A model generated the notes under the pieces. That model was not told the DNA's origin, ran no database searches, and saw only the letters and a list, made by a program, of their open reading frames with translations. Made by a program: the position numbers and the translations under genes. Below are positions 25,152 to 32,788 of a stretch of 48,256 bases of DNA, piece after piece (position 1 is the stretch's first letter; each line of letters starts with the position of its first letter). The stretch is from CAYNWK01 sp964400875 (GTDB taxonomy: Bacteria > Chloroflexota > Anaerolineae > Anaerolineales > UBA4823). Location: the NCBI GenBank assembly GCA_964400875.1, contig CAYNWK010000012.1:1-48256 (forward strand). The letters run 5' to 3'.

Positions 25152-27635
25152 TCAGAAATTTTCCCTCAAGGCATCGATCAGCGACTTCCTCTGGTCGTTC
25201 GGTTCTTGGAAGCGGGCGAAGAAGCCTTTAATCTTAGCCAGGTAAGATGTATTACGGATATCCTTGCCCGCCAGCTGGGCGACTCGGGAGTTCCCAGAGA
25301 ACAGGCTGTACGTCGCAGCTTGGTATTCTCCGAGCAGAGAGGCGATGGAGTCGCCAGCTTCCGGCATGATTCGGCGCAAGTTCGCAGCGCGTTCCGCCGG
25401 GGTTTCGGCTGGCTTGGCTGGCGAGCCCAGACGGGATAGCGCTCTGTTCATCTCCCGGTAAGCCTTGGCGAGCGGAGACATCGTCGCCAGGAAGGTCCAG
25501 CGCCGGATGATTAACGGAGGATCGATGCCAATGCGCTTGAGCCCGGATTCAATCTGCACCGGGATGGGGGGGGAGCCGCGCTGTTGGCGCACCCGGCGAG
25601 TAACCAACCCCAGCAGTAACACAACGACCCCAGCAATCAGCCCGTAATAGATGCGCGGCAGGTGGAACTCTTGGACGGTAAAATCGTCCAGGGAAGGTTG
25701 GGCGTCGTCAGGGATTGGCTGATTGCGCAGATTTGCAGGATCGTTTAAGTTCACGTCATTGATAGGATCTTCTGCTTCATTTGGGGTGAGCTCTTCACCG
25801 GAGGGCCGGAAGATAGCCAGCTGGGATGCGGTCGGCTCGAACTCAACCCAGCCAAGGTCTGGGAAAAAGACCTCTGGCCAGGCGTGAAGATCGCGATGGC
25901 GGACAGTGTAGGTATCTCTTTCGCTGGTGAACTCAGTTTGTTCTGGTGGAATGTTCTCACTCCCTGGTACTACCGTGGGAATTACATCAACGCCCTCAAA
26001 ACTGAGCCGGTCACCCTGGGCATAACCTACTGCCAGACGAGCAGGAATGCCCAAAGATCGCAACATGATGACCTCTGCGGAGGCGTAATAGTTGCAAAAA
26101 GCCTGGCGGTGATCGAAAAGGATCCAATCGATCGGTTCCTGCCCGTTTGGTGGATTAGGCACGGTGTCGCTGTAGGTCAGGTTTTCACGCAAGAAGCTGG
26201 TGACCGCCTGGACCTTGTCATAGGTTGTATCTTTACCGGCTGCGATTTGGGCGGCCAGTTCCTTGGTTCGATCGGTAATCGTATCCGGTAATTGCAAATA
26301 GCGTTCGGTTACCCAATTGGGGTAGTCGGTTCCGGATTCGCGCAACTCGACAATCGTCGCCGTACTCAGTGAAGCACGCACTTGATAGCTGCTCCCTCCA
26401 TTGATATAGGGGGTTGCTTCCATATTCACGATATCCACTGTTCCATCAGGGTTGATCGCCAAGTGCAGTTCGACGGGCCGGTCAGCCCAGACTGGTTGGG
26501 AAGGAGCGTACAGGTTTTTGATGGGATAAGCTGTCTCAATCGTAAATTCTTCTATGGTCCGTTCATCGTATTCAGGCAGGTTTAAATCAAACCCCTCCGG
26601 TGTTACGGGCTGTGTCGTCGATAAAGTGCTCTTCCAGGCGGAGTCATAGCGGTCGTAAACGCGCGCCCGCCAGTAATAGCGCACACCGGCAGATATACGC
26701 GGCGGCGCGTCGATCGTCATCACCACCGTGTCCGATAGGGGGTTGCCGCGTCCCAGGCTCAGTGAATCGCCGTAAAAGTCATTCACAAAACCCACCGAAG
26801 CTTGCAGGGATGAAAATGCATTGCTGAACCGGTCGCGCAGCTCTAACCAGGGTCTGGATACCCTCTGCCAGACCTTTTCTGCAGGGTCAAGTGAAGAGGC
26901 TAGCGCCGGAACCGTCCAGGCGAGCAGCACTACGACCGCGGTGGCGACTAACGCCACCCGAATGAAATCTAACCCTGCGTACGGTGGTGTATACGTTCCG
27001 TTTTGTCTCCAACGGCTGTGTTGTCGAAGGAAATGCACACGCGCCAGGAGCAGCAATGCGAAAAATATAAATCCCGCCAGGAACCAGGTACGCACCGAAA
27101 AGAAGGAGTCATAGATATGGATGACCATCAAGGCTAATCCGGCGGGGAGGATTGCCTGCCATGCTTGTGCGTGTCGTACCAGGTTGTATGCTCCGAAAAC
27201 GGTCACCGTCCAAAATAATGTGGACATTAAAAGCAGGAAAAAGAGATTGTCCGATACAGGTTGCTGTTCGATCAGATCCTCGATCGTAATCAGCAAGCGA
27301 TGGCCCACGCGCAGCATGCGTTCTGGCCAGTCGATTCCTTCACCGACTGTAAGTCCGAGCTGCCAGGAGATGAAAAATATTCCGTAGATAAACGCGAAAG
27401 TTACCACTGTTGAGGACGAGAAGCGGCTTTGTGCGAGCGCCAAACCGGCGATGACTCCTAAAACTGTGATCGTCTGCACCAAGGGCAGATACTCAGTCCA
27501 GTGTGTTGCAGCCAGACGCAGTGCAGCCGTTAAAATCATCGCAAGCAGTATAAGCGCCGCCGTCAAGTCCCACCAACGGGCGGGTGTTGTGGCGGGGTGG
27601 TTGTTCATCGTGCGTTTCAGGTGGGTATCGTTCAC
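25152..27635 (-). CDS. Membrane-bound transglutaminase-like protein (TgpA-type)
   Basis: 827 residues. The N-terminal about 240 residues hold six or so hydrophobic spans. A long extracytoplasmic region follows. The transglutaminase core has the catalytic Cys514 in RQAFCNYYASAEVI, His584 in DLHAWPEVFFPDLGW, and Glu600 in VEFEPT where Asp is usual. After one more span (about residues 670-690, LIAGVVVLLLGLV) comes a cytoplasmic helical tail with a DUF4129-like segment ending near the C-terminus. The order matches TgpA-type proteins. The GTG start at 27635 is supported by AGGAG eight bases upstream. Members of this family often sit beside MoxR ATPase and DUF58 genes, but none is here. Function is probably cell-envelope protein processing; the substrate is unknown. 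Confidence 0.88.
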   Translation of the reverse strand: MNDTHLKRTMNNHPATTPARWWDLTAALILLAMILTAALRLAATHWTEYLPLVQTITVLGVIAGLALAQSRFSSSTVVTFAFIYGIFFISWQLGLTVGEGIDWPERMLRVGHRLLITIEDLIEQQPVSDNLFFLLLMSTLFWTVTVFGAYNLVRHAQAWQAILPAGLALMVIHIYDSFFSVRTWFLAGFIFFALLLLARVHFLRQHSRWRQNGTYTPPYAGLDFIRVALVATAVVVLLAWTVPALASSLDPAEKVWQRVSRPWLELRDRFSNAFSSLQASVGFVNDFYGDSLSLGRGNPLSDTVVMTIDAPPRISAGVRYYWRARVYDRYDSAWKSTLSTTQPVTPEGFDLNLPEYDERTIEEFTIETAYPIKNLYAPSQPVWADRPVELHLAINPDGTVDIVNMEATPYINGGSSYQVRASLSTATIVELRESGTDYPNWVTERYLQLPDTITDRTKELAAQIAAGKDTTYDKVQAVTSFLRENLTYSDTVPNPPNGQEPIDWILFDHRQAFCNYYASAEVIMLRSLGIPARLAVGYAQGDRLSFEGVDVIPTVVPGSENIPPEQTEFTSERDTYTVRHRDLHAWPEVFFPDLGWVEFEPTASQLAIFRPSGEELTPNEAEDPINDVNLNDPANLRNQPIPDDAQPSLDDFTVQEFHLPRIYYGLIAGVVVLLLGLVTRRVRQQRGSPPIPVQIESGLKRIGIDPPLIIRRWTFLATMSPLAKAYREMNRALSRLGSPAKPAETPAERAANLRRIMPEAGDSIASLLGEYQAATYSLFSGNSRVAQLAGKDIRNTSYLAKIKGFFARFQEPNDQRKSLIDALRENF

Positions 27636-28027
27636 CTAATTAGCTCCTGAGATTTGAGTACATCGGGTACTTAACTTACAATAGAAGAGCGTAATTGGTT
27701 CAGGCTTTACCCCATCGATCCTACCAAGGAGTAGCTTAGATTATAATTAAGACCGGATTAGTATCCATCCCAGCGAATCCCGGGAAAGAGGGACATTGAG
27801 ATTAATTTATCTTGGCATGCAAAACTCGCTTGAATAGATGAAAAGTTTCACGAGTAAGAGCATTTATGGTAAAATCTTGCCGTCCTGTTATCGGAACCGG
27901 AATACTTGTAACGCCGAAATTTTTTCGAGAAAGACATATCCACAGTTCCCCCGTGAACTGCGTAACTGCTAACAAAATTTCCCGGAAGAACTCAACGATC
28001 AGTACTTCCAGTTGACAAGGAGCGTCC
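27636..28027. other. Intergenic region upstream of nuoA
   Basis: 392 bases between the divergent transglutaminase and nuoA genes. It is AT-richer than its surroundings. TATAAT occurs at 27742-27747 without a convincing -35. A weak pair TTCACG (27847) and TAAAAT (27870) has a 17-base spacer and may drive nuoA. One copy of the dispersed 25-bp element lies at 27943-27967. AAGGAG before 28028 is the nuoA ribosome binding site. No gene is supported here. Confidence 0.4.
27943..27967 (-). repeat. Dispersed 25-bp element, copy C
   Basis: Reverse strand reads AGTTACGCAGTTCACGGGGG then AACTG. It differs from the copies at 41527 and 43130 by only a few bases. Within it, CAGTTC and GAACTG form a perfect inverted repeat with a six-base loop. 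Confidence 0.65.
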
Positions 28028-28384
28028 ATGCAGAATGAGTGGCTGTTTATCGGAATATTCCTCGTCCTCGCTCCGATCTTTCCCGGCCTCGCCATCCTGG
28101 TGACCCGGTTTATCGCTCCCCGGAAGCCAAACCATCTAAAATCCCAAACGTATGAATGCGGTATTGAAACCTATGGGGATACCTGGGTTCAGTTCAAAGC
28201 TCAGTATTACATCTACGCGCTGGTATTCTTGGTTTTCGACGTAGAGATCGTCTTCCTTTTCCCCTGGGCGGTAGCATTTAACCAGTTGCCTCTCTTTGCC
28301 GTGTTGGAGGGCGTATTATTCATCCTGATTTTGATCGCGGGGTTGATGTACGCGTGGCGGAAAGGCGTTCTGGAGTGGGTCTGA
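28028..28384 (+). CDS. nuoA: NADH-quinone oxidoreductase subunit A
   Basis: 118 residues with three hydrophobic spans, the usual size of NuoA. This is a small membrane-arm subunit of complex I, near the quinone-binding junction. YECGIETYGDTWVQFKAQYY is the conserved loop containing the family's cysteine, and FLVFDVEIVFLFPWAV is the conserved second helix with acidic residues. AAGGAG precedes the ATG. A terminator follows the stop codon and the next gene is nuoH, not nuoB. The peripheral-arm genes B, C and D that normally follow nuoA are therefore elsewhere. Confidence 0.95.
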   Translation: MQNEWLFIGIFLVLAPIFPGLAILVTRFIAPRKPNHLKSQTYECGIETYGDTWVQFKAQYYIYALVFLVFDVEIVFLFPWAVAFNQLPLFAVLEGVLFILILIAGLMYAWRKGVLEWV

Positions 28385-28402
28385 TAGCAAACGGACGAAC
28401 TT

Positions 28403-28437
28403 AAAAGGCTGAAGGTAGAAGAACCCTCAGCCTTTTT
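28403..28437 (+). terminator. Terminator or attenuator between nuoA and nuoH
   Basis: AAAAGGCTGA (28403-28412) pairs with TCAGCCTTTT (28427-28436), followed by one more T. It lies about 20 bases after the nuoA stop, so nuoA may be transcribed largely separately from nuoH-N. Confidence 0.8.
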
Positions 28438-28448
28438 ATACGTATTTA

Positions 28449-28502
28449 GACAGAGTTACCTCTCTGGACAGAGTTATCTCTCTGCGCAGAGTCAACGTCT
28501 CA
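28449..28502 (+). repeat. 18-bp tandem repeat with internal palindrome, three units
   Basis: GACAGAGTTACCTCTCTG (28449-28466) and GACAGAGTTATCTCTCTG (28467-28484) differ at one base. A third, degenerate unit follows at 28485-28502. Each good unit contains CAGAG-N6-CTCTG. The array ends 13 bases before the nuoH start and abuts its Shine-Dalgarno. Confidence 0.75.
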
Positions 28503-28515
28503 CAGGAGAGCTGGT

Positions 28516-29724
28516 ATGGTAGATCCGATTACCTTCATCGCAGACTGGTTGAATAATCTTCTTTCCGGTTTCGGCCTGCCTCCGGGCTTGATCACGGTGA
28601 TTTTGACGCTCCTGGGCGTCGTTGCGCTGGCTTCTTTCATGCTGGTTTTGGATATCGCCCTGGTCTGGGTGGAGCGCAAAGTGGTCTCTAGGTTCCAGGA
28701 CCGTATCGGACCGAACCGTTTAGGCCCGTATGGCATCATCCAGCCCATCGCTGATGTGATCAAATTGTTGATTAAGGAAGATATCACCCCGGCAGGTGCG
28801 GATAAATTTATCTACAACCTGGCCCCCATCATGGCGCTGGCTACCGTTTTACTGCTCTGGGCGGTGATACCCCTGGCCCCAACGATCTTGGGCGCCGACC
28901 TCAACATCAGTGTGCTCTATATCATCGCCATCGGCGGCATTGGCTCGTTGGGCATCATCATGGCGGGCTGGTCTTCGAATAACAAATACGCGCTGTTGGG
29001 CGCCTTCCGCACCGTTGCTTTGCTGGTGTCTTACGAAGTGCCCATGGTGATCTCATTAATGGTGCCGGTGATCCTGGCCCACTCCATGGGGATGCAAACG
29101 ATTGTGGACGCGCAGTCGATCTGGTTTATCATCCTCTCTCCCCTGGCTGCGTTGATCTTTTTCGTCACATCCATCGCCGAGCTCGGCCGCGCCCCGTTCG
29201 ACCTGACGGAAGCCGAATCGGAGATCGTCGCTGGTTTCCACATTGAATACACGGGGATGAAGTTCGGGTTGTTCTACGCCGGCGAACTGCTTCACGCCAT
29301 CACCTTCTCTGCGCTGGTTTCCACTATTTTCCTGGGCGGATGGCGAGGCCCATTCGTTCAGCAGGTACCGATCCTCGGTGTGGTGTACCTGTTCGTTAAA
29401 GCCTTCCTGGTCTACTTCTTAATCATGTGGGTGCGCTATTCTTTCCCCCGCTTACGCATCGATCAGATGTTGGATTTTTGCTGGAAATTCCTGACTCCAC
29501 TATCTTTGGCAGTGCTGATCCTCACGGCGATACTGGATAAAGTGTTAGCTGGCACGGCTCAATGGGTTTACATAGGCGGACAATTGCTAGGGAATCTGGT
29601 CCTTGGCTGGATCACGGTGGAAATCTTGCGCGGTTACGCCCGCCGGGAACGCGTCAGCGTAGTAGGCGAGGAAAAACCGGTCGCCGTACCCTCGGTCGTC
29701 AACGAATCTGTTGCACAGGAGTGA
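28516..29724 (+). CDS. nuoH: NADH-quinone oxidoreductase subunit H
   Basis: 402 residues, eight expected spans. NuoH forms most of the quinone cavity at the junction of the two arms of complex I. VERKVVSRFQDRIGPNRLGP and the following QPIADVIKLLIKED are the family signature. GWSSNNKYALLGAFRTVA and AELGRAPFDLTEAESEIVAG are the charged quinone-cavity loops. The C-terminus extends about 40 residues beyond a typical NuoH as a charged tail (EILRGYARRERVS ...). AGGAGAG precedes the ATG. It is the first gene of the H-J-K-L-M-M'-N run, and nuoJ starts four bases after its stop. Confidence 0.97.
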   Translation: MVDPITFIADWLNNLLSGFGLPPGLITVILTLLGVVALASFMLVLDIALVWVERKVVSRFQDRIGPNRLGPYGIIQPIADVIKLLIKEDITPAGADKFIYNLAPIMALATVLLLWAVIPLAPTILGADLNISVLYIIAIGGIGSLGIIMAGWSSNNKYALLGAFRTVALLVSYEVPMVISLMVPVILAHSMGMQTIVDAQSIWFIILSPLAALIFFVTSIAELGRAPFDLTEAESEIVAGFHIEYTGMKFGLFYAGELLHAITFSALVSTIFLGGWRGPFVQQVPILGVVYLFVKAFLVYFLIMWVRYSFPRLRIDQMLDFCWKFLTPLSLAVLILTAILDKVLAGTAQWVYIGGQLLGNLVLGWITVEILRGYARRERVSVVGEEKPVAVPSVVNESVAQE

Positions 29725-29727
29725 TCT

Positions 29728-30237
29728 ATGACGCCAATTGAAATCATATTTTTGATCACTGCTGTGATCACCTTAGGTGCAGCAGTGATGGTCGTCACGG
29801 TCCGCAATTTAGTGCACGCAGCATTATGGCTGATCCTTACACTTTTTGGTGTGGCCGTGACTTTTGTTTTATTGAACGCCAGCTTCTTTGCCGTCATTCA
29901 GGTGGTGATCTACATCGGCGCCATCGCCATCCTGATGATATTCGCCATCATGCTTACACGGTATGTGTTGCAGGACACCGGCCCACAGTTCAACCCTGGG
30001 TGGCTGCTAGCCGCGATCGTATCGCTGGTCCTGTTTGGCGGTTTATTGTGGATGTTCAGCTCATGGACCGACTTGAGCACTGCCCTGCCGCAATTTCCCC
30101 AGAACGTCGATCCCCTGACTCAGCTCGGTGAGGCCTTGGTCTCGCCGAACGCCTTCGTGCTGCCCTTCGAGGTTGCCTCGGTGCTGCTGCTGGCTGCATT
30201 GATTGGGGCGATCATGATCGCTTGGGAGAGGAGATAA
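29728..30237 (+). CDS. nuoJ: NADH-quinone oxidoreductase subunit J
   Basis: 169 residues with five hydrophobic spans, the normal NuoJ size. VRNLVHAALWLILTLFGVAV and ASFFAVIQVVIYIGAIAILM are the conserved helices; the second contains the region that undergoes the pi-bulge change in known complex I structures. CAGGAG precedes the ATG. The stop codon overlaps the nuoK start by one base (TAATG). No nuoI is present between nuoH and nuoJ, where many bacteria have it. Confidence 0.95.
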   Translation: MTPIEIIFLITAVITLGAAVMVVTVRNLVHAALWLILTLFGVAVTFVLLNASFFAVIQVVIYIGAIAILMIFAIMLTRYVLQDTGPQFNPGWLLAAIVSLVLFGGLLWMFSSWTDLSTALPQFPQNVDPLTQLGEALVSPNAFVLPFEVASVLLLAALIGAIMIAWERR

Positions 30238-30545
30238 TGATCCCGTTATCGTACTACTTGATCTTTGCTGCAGCTCTGTTCTGCATCGGTTTGTACGGCG
30301 TCCTTGCCCGTAAAAACGCGGTGGCCATATTGATGGGCATCGAGTTGATGCTCAACGCTGTTAATATCAATTTGCTGGCATTCTGGCGTTACAGGAATCC
30401 GGAAACCATCGCCGGGCAAGCTTTCGCCGTAATGGTTTTTGCGGTGGCTGCTGCGGAGGTGGCAGTGGGCTTGGCGCTAGTCATCTCTATTTACAGGCGG
30501 CGCAACACGGTTGCGGCTGACGAGATCGATCTGCTGAAGTGGTAA
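30237..30545 (+). CDS. nuoK: NADH-quinone oxidoreductase subunit K
   Basis: 102 residues, three spans, the typical NuoK length. The start at 30237 is set by the TAATG overlap with nuoJ and the GAGAGGAG Shine-Dalgarno. An in-frame extension to 30222 is not needed. MGIELMLNAVNINLLAF holds the conserved Glu of helix 2, and VAAAEVAVGLALVI the Glu of helix 3; both line the central proton path. Only one nuoK is present in the cluster. Confidence 0.95.
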   Translation: MIPLSYYLIFAAALFCIGLYGVLARKNAVAILMGIELMLNAVNINLLAFWRYRNPETIAGQAFAVMVFAVAAAEVAVGLALVISIYRRRNTVAADEIDLLKW

Positions 30546-30601
30546 AACTCAGCCATTTGGGATGAAGGCTACCCAGGCAATACCGCCTTTCGAGGAGTTC
30601 T

Positions 30602-32779
30602 ATGACAACTGAAACCCTTATCTGGTTAATACCCCTACCGCCGCTGCTGACGTTTTTTCTAATCGTCCTGTTCACCAACCGCTATAAAGCCTGGAGCCAC
30701 ACCATCGCGGTCGGCGCGGTAGCTATATCCTGGCTGGGCAGCATGATCGTCTTCTTCCGGGCAGTGGGCATCGAACATTTCGGCGAACATCCTTTCACTT
30801 CTTCCATCTCCTGGTTTCCTGCAGGAGGAGATTGGTTCAACATCGGCGTGTTAATCGATCCGCTCTCGGCAGTGGCCCTGTTCTTCGTTGCCTGGACGAT
30901 CCTGATGATCTTCTTATACAGCGTCGGCTACCAGAATTTCGGCCAGCCAAAGGGCGACCACGACCACCCTGGGCTGCCGCCCCACGGCGCAACAGTGGTG
31001 GACGAGCATGGCCACTCACACAAAGTCCCCTCCATAGAACCTCTATACTCGCGATTCTTCGCTTTCCTTGGATTGTTCGCCTTCGGAATGTACACGCTGG
31101 TGGTTTCCGACAACCTGCTGACCCTGTTCATCGGCTGGGAAATCATGGGTTTGTGCTCTTACCTATTGATCGGTTTCTGGTACGCCAAGCCCTCTGCCCG
31201 TGCAGCGATGATCAAGGCTTTCCTGACCACGCGCGTCGGCGACGTCTTCATGCTCCTGGGCATCGCATATTTATATTCTGCGACCGGTACACTCAATTTC
31301 AGGGCGATCTTCACGGAGGAAACTCTGGCGGCCTTGATCAACAGCAGTTCGGGCTTCTTTGGGCTGTCCGCCGCTGCACTGATAGGCTTGCTGCTTTTTA
31401 TCGGCACTGTGGGCAAATCCGCACAATGGCCGCTGCACGTTTGGCTGCCCGATGCGATGGAAGGACCCACGCCGGTTTCGGCCATGATTCACGCCGCGAC
31501 CATGGTTTCGGCCGGTGTATACATGGTCATCCGCATGTTCCCGCTGATGTCCGCCGGCTGGGACCACTCAGTGTTGACCCCACCCATGCTGGCGATGTCT
31601 ATCATCGGCGCCTTCACCGCGTTATTCGCTGCGACCATCGCGGTGGCGCAGAATGATATTAAGCGTGTGCTGGCTTATTCGACTATTTCCCAGCTTGGAT
31701 ACATGATCGCAGCCCTGGGGATTGGCGCCTACATCGCCGCCGCCTTTCACCTTGTAACTCACGCGTTCTTCAAAGCGCTGCTATTCCTTGGCTCTGGGTC
31801 GGTGATCCACGGTATGGAGCACGGTGTACTGCACACGGACGATCACGAAGTTGATCCGCAAGACATGTTCAATATGGGTGGCTTGCGTAAGAAGATGCCG
31901 GTCACTTTCTGGACCTTTTTACTGGGCGGGCTCGCTTTGTCCGGCTTTCCTTTGTTCTCTGCCGGATTTTGGTCTAAAGACGAGATTTTCGCCGACGCCT
32001 TCGGTCATGGACATTGGGAGGTGTTCGTCGTCCTGGCGATTGCTGCTTTGCTCACCGCTTTCTATACTATGCGCCAGATCACGCTGACTTTCCTGGGTGA
32101 ACCGCGCACCACCTCGGCAGGCCACGCCGTTGAATCCCGTTGGACGATGACCGTCCCGCTGCTTGTGCTGGCCTTCTTCGCTGTTACGGCTGGCTGGGTG
32201 GGTATCCCTGAGCATTTCCCCGGCATTGGAGGGTTGGTGCCGAGCTGGTTCAACGAGTTCGTCGGCGCCACGCTGCACGAAGCCCCCGAGGTGGTTGATT
32301 TTGACCCGATCCCGCTGCTTACCTCGCTGGTCGTCAGTCTGGGCGGTCTCGCCTTGGGCTGGTGGGTCTACAGGGACACGACGGTTGGGGACCGGGATCC
32401 GCTCCAGGTTCGTTTGGGAGGGATCTATACCCTCGTCCAGAACAAATATTACTTCGATGAGATCTACACGATCTTGTTTGTACGCCCCGCCTACTGGCTG
32501 TCCGAGACATTCACTTATCTCTGGCTGGACCGCGGGCTGATCGACGGGATCTTGCACTTATTTGCCCGGGTTTCGTTCAGTGTGGGCGGATTCCTGCGCA
32601 ACTGGTTCGACAAACCGGTGGTTAACGGTTTTGGCGATCTGGTTGGGGCAAGCGTCAAATGGTTGGGCAGGACCTTCCGCTTCGTCCAGACCGGGCGCGT
32701 GCAGCAGTACATGGTCATGGCGCTGGTCATCGCCTTCGGTACGTTGTTCTACTACGTATTCTTCCTGCTGCAGCCTTAG
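30602..32779 (+). CDS. nuoL: NADH-quinone oxidoreductase subunit L (extended)
   Basis: 725 residues, clearly longer than the roughly 610-residue Escherichia coli protein. NuoL is the distal antiporter-like proton-pumping subunit. Pump residues are present: Glu in GWEIMGLCSYLLIGFW, Lys in FIGTVGKSAQWPLHVWLPDA, and Lys in FWSKDEIF. Two extra regions stand out. Residues about 111-148 form a hydrophilic loop with six His (HDHPGLPPHGATV ... EHGHSHK). In the C-terminal lateral-helix region, WLDRGLIDG recurs as WFDKPVVNG exactly 27 residues later, suggesting a duplicated helix segment. CGAGGAG precedes the ATG. Confidence 0.96.
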   Translation: MTTETLIWLIPLPPLLTFFLIVLFTNRYKAWSHTIAVGAVAISWLGSMIVFFRAVGIEHFGEHPFTSSISWFPAGGDWFNIGVLIDPLSAVALFFVAWTILMIFLYSVGYQNFGQPKGDHDHPGLPPHGATVVDEHGHSHKVPSIEPLYSRFFAFLGLFAFGMYTLVVSDNLLTLFIGWEIMGLCSYLLIGFWYAKPSARAAMIKAFLTTRVGDVFMLLGIAYLYSATGTLNFRAIFTEETLAALINSSSGFFGLSAAALIGLLLFIGTVGKSAQWPLHVWLPDAMEGPTPVSAMIHAATMVSAGVYMVIRMFPLMSAGWDHSVLTPPMLAMSIIGAFTALFAATIAVAQNDIKRVLAYSTISQLGYMIAALGIGAYIAAAFHLVTHAFFKALLFLGSGSVIHGMEHGVLHTDDHEVDPQDMFNMGGLRKKMPVTFWTFLLGGLALSGFPLFSAGFWSKDEIFADAFGHGHWEVFVVLAIAALLTAFYTMRQITLTFLGEPRTTSAGHAVESRWTMTVPLLVLAFFAVTAGWVGIPEHFPGIGGLVPSWFNEFVGATLHEAPEVVDFDPIPLLTSLVVSLGGLALGWWVYRDTTVGDRDPLQVRLGGIYTLVQNKYYFDEIYTILFVRPAYWLSETFTYLWLDRGLIDGILHLFARVSFSVGGFLRNWFDKPVVNGFGDLVGASVKWLGRTFRFVQTGRVQQYMVMALVIAFGTLFYYVFFLLQP

Positions 32780-32788
32780 GAGCAAAGG

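Noticed and set aside
31919..32557. 212-codon minus-strand ORF opposite nuoL
   Set aside because: Shadow frame of a conserved complex I gene with no domain signature.
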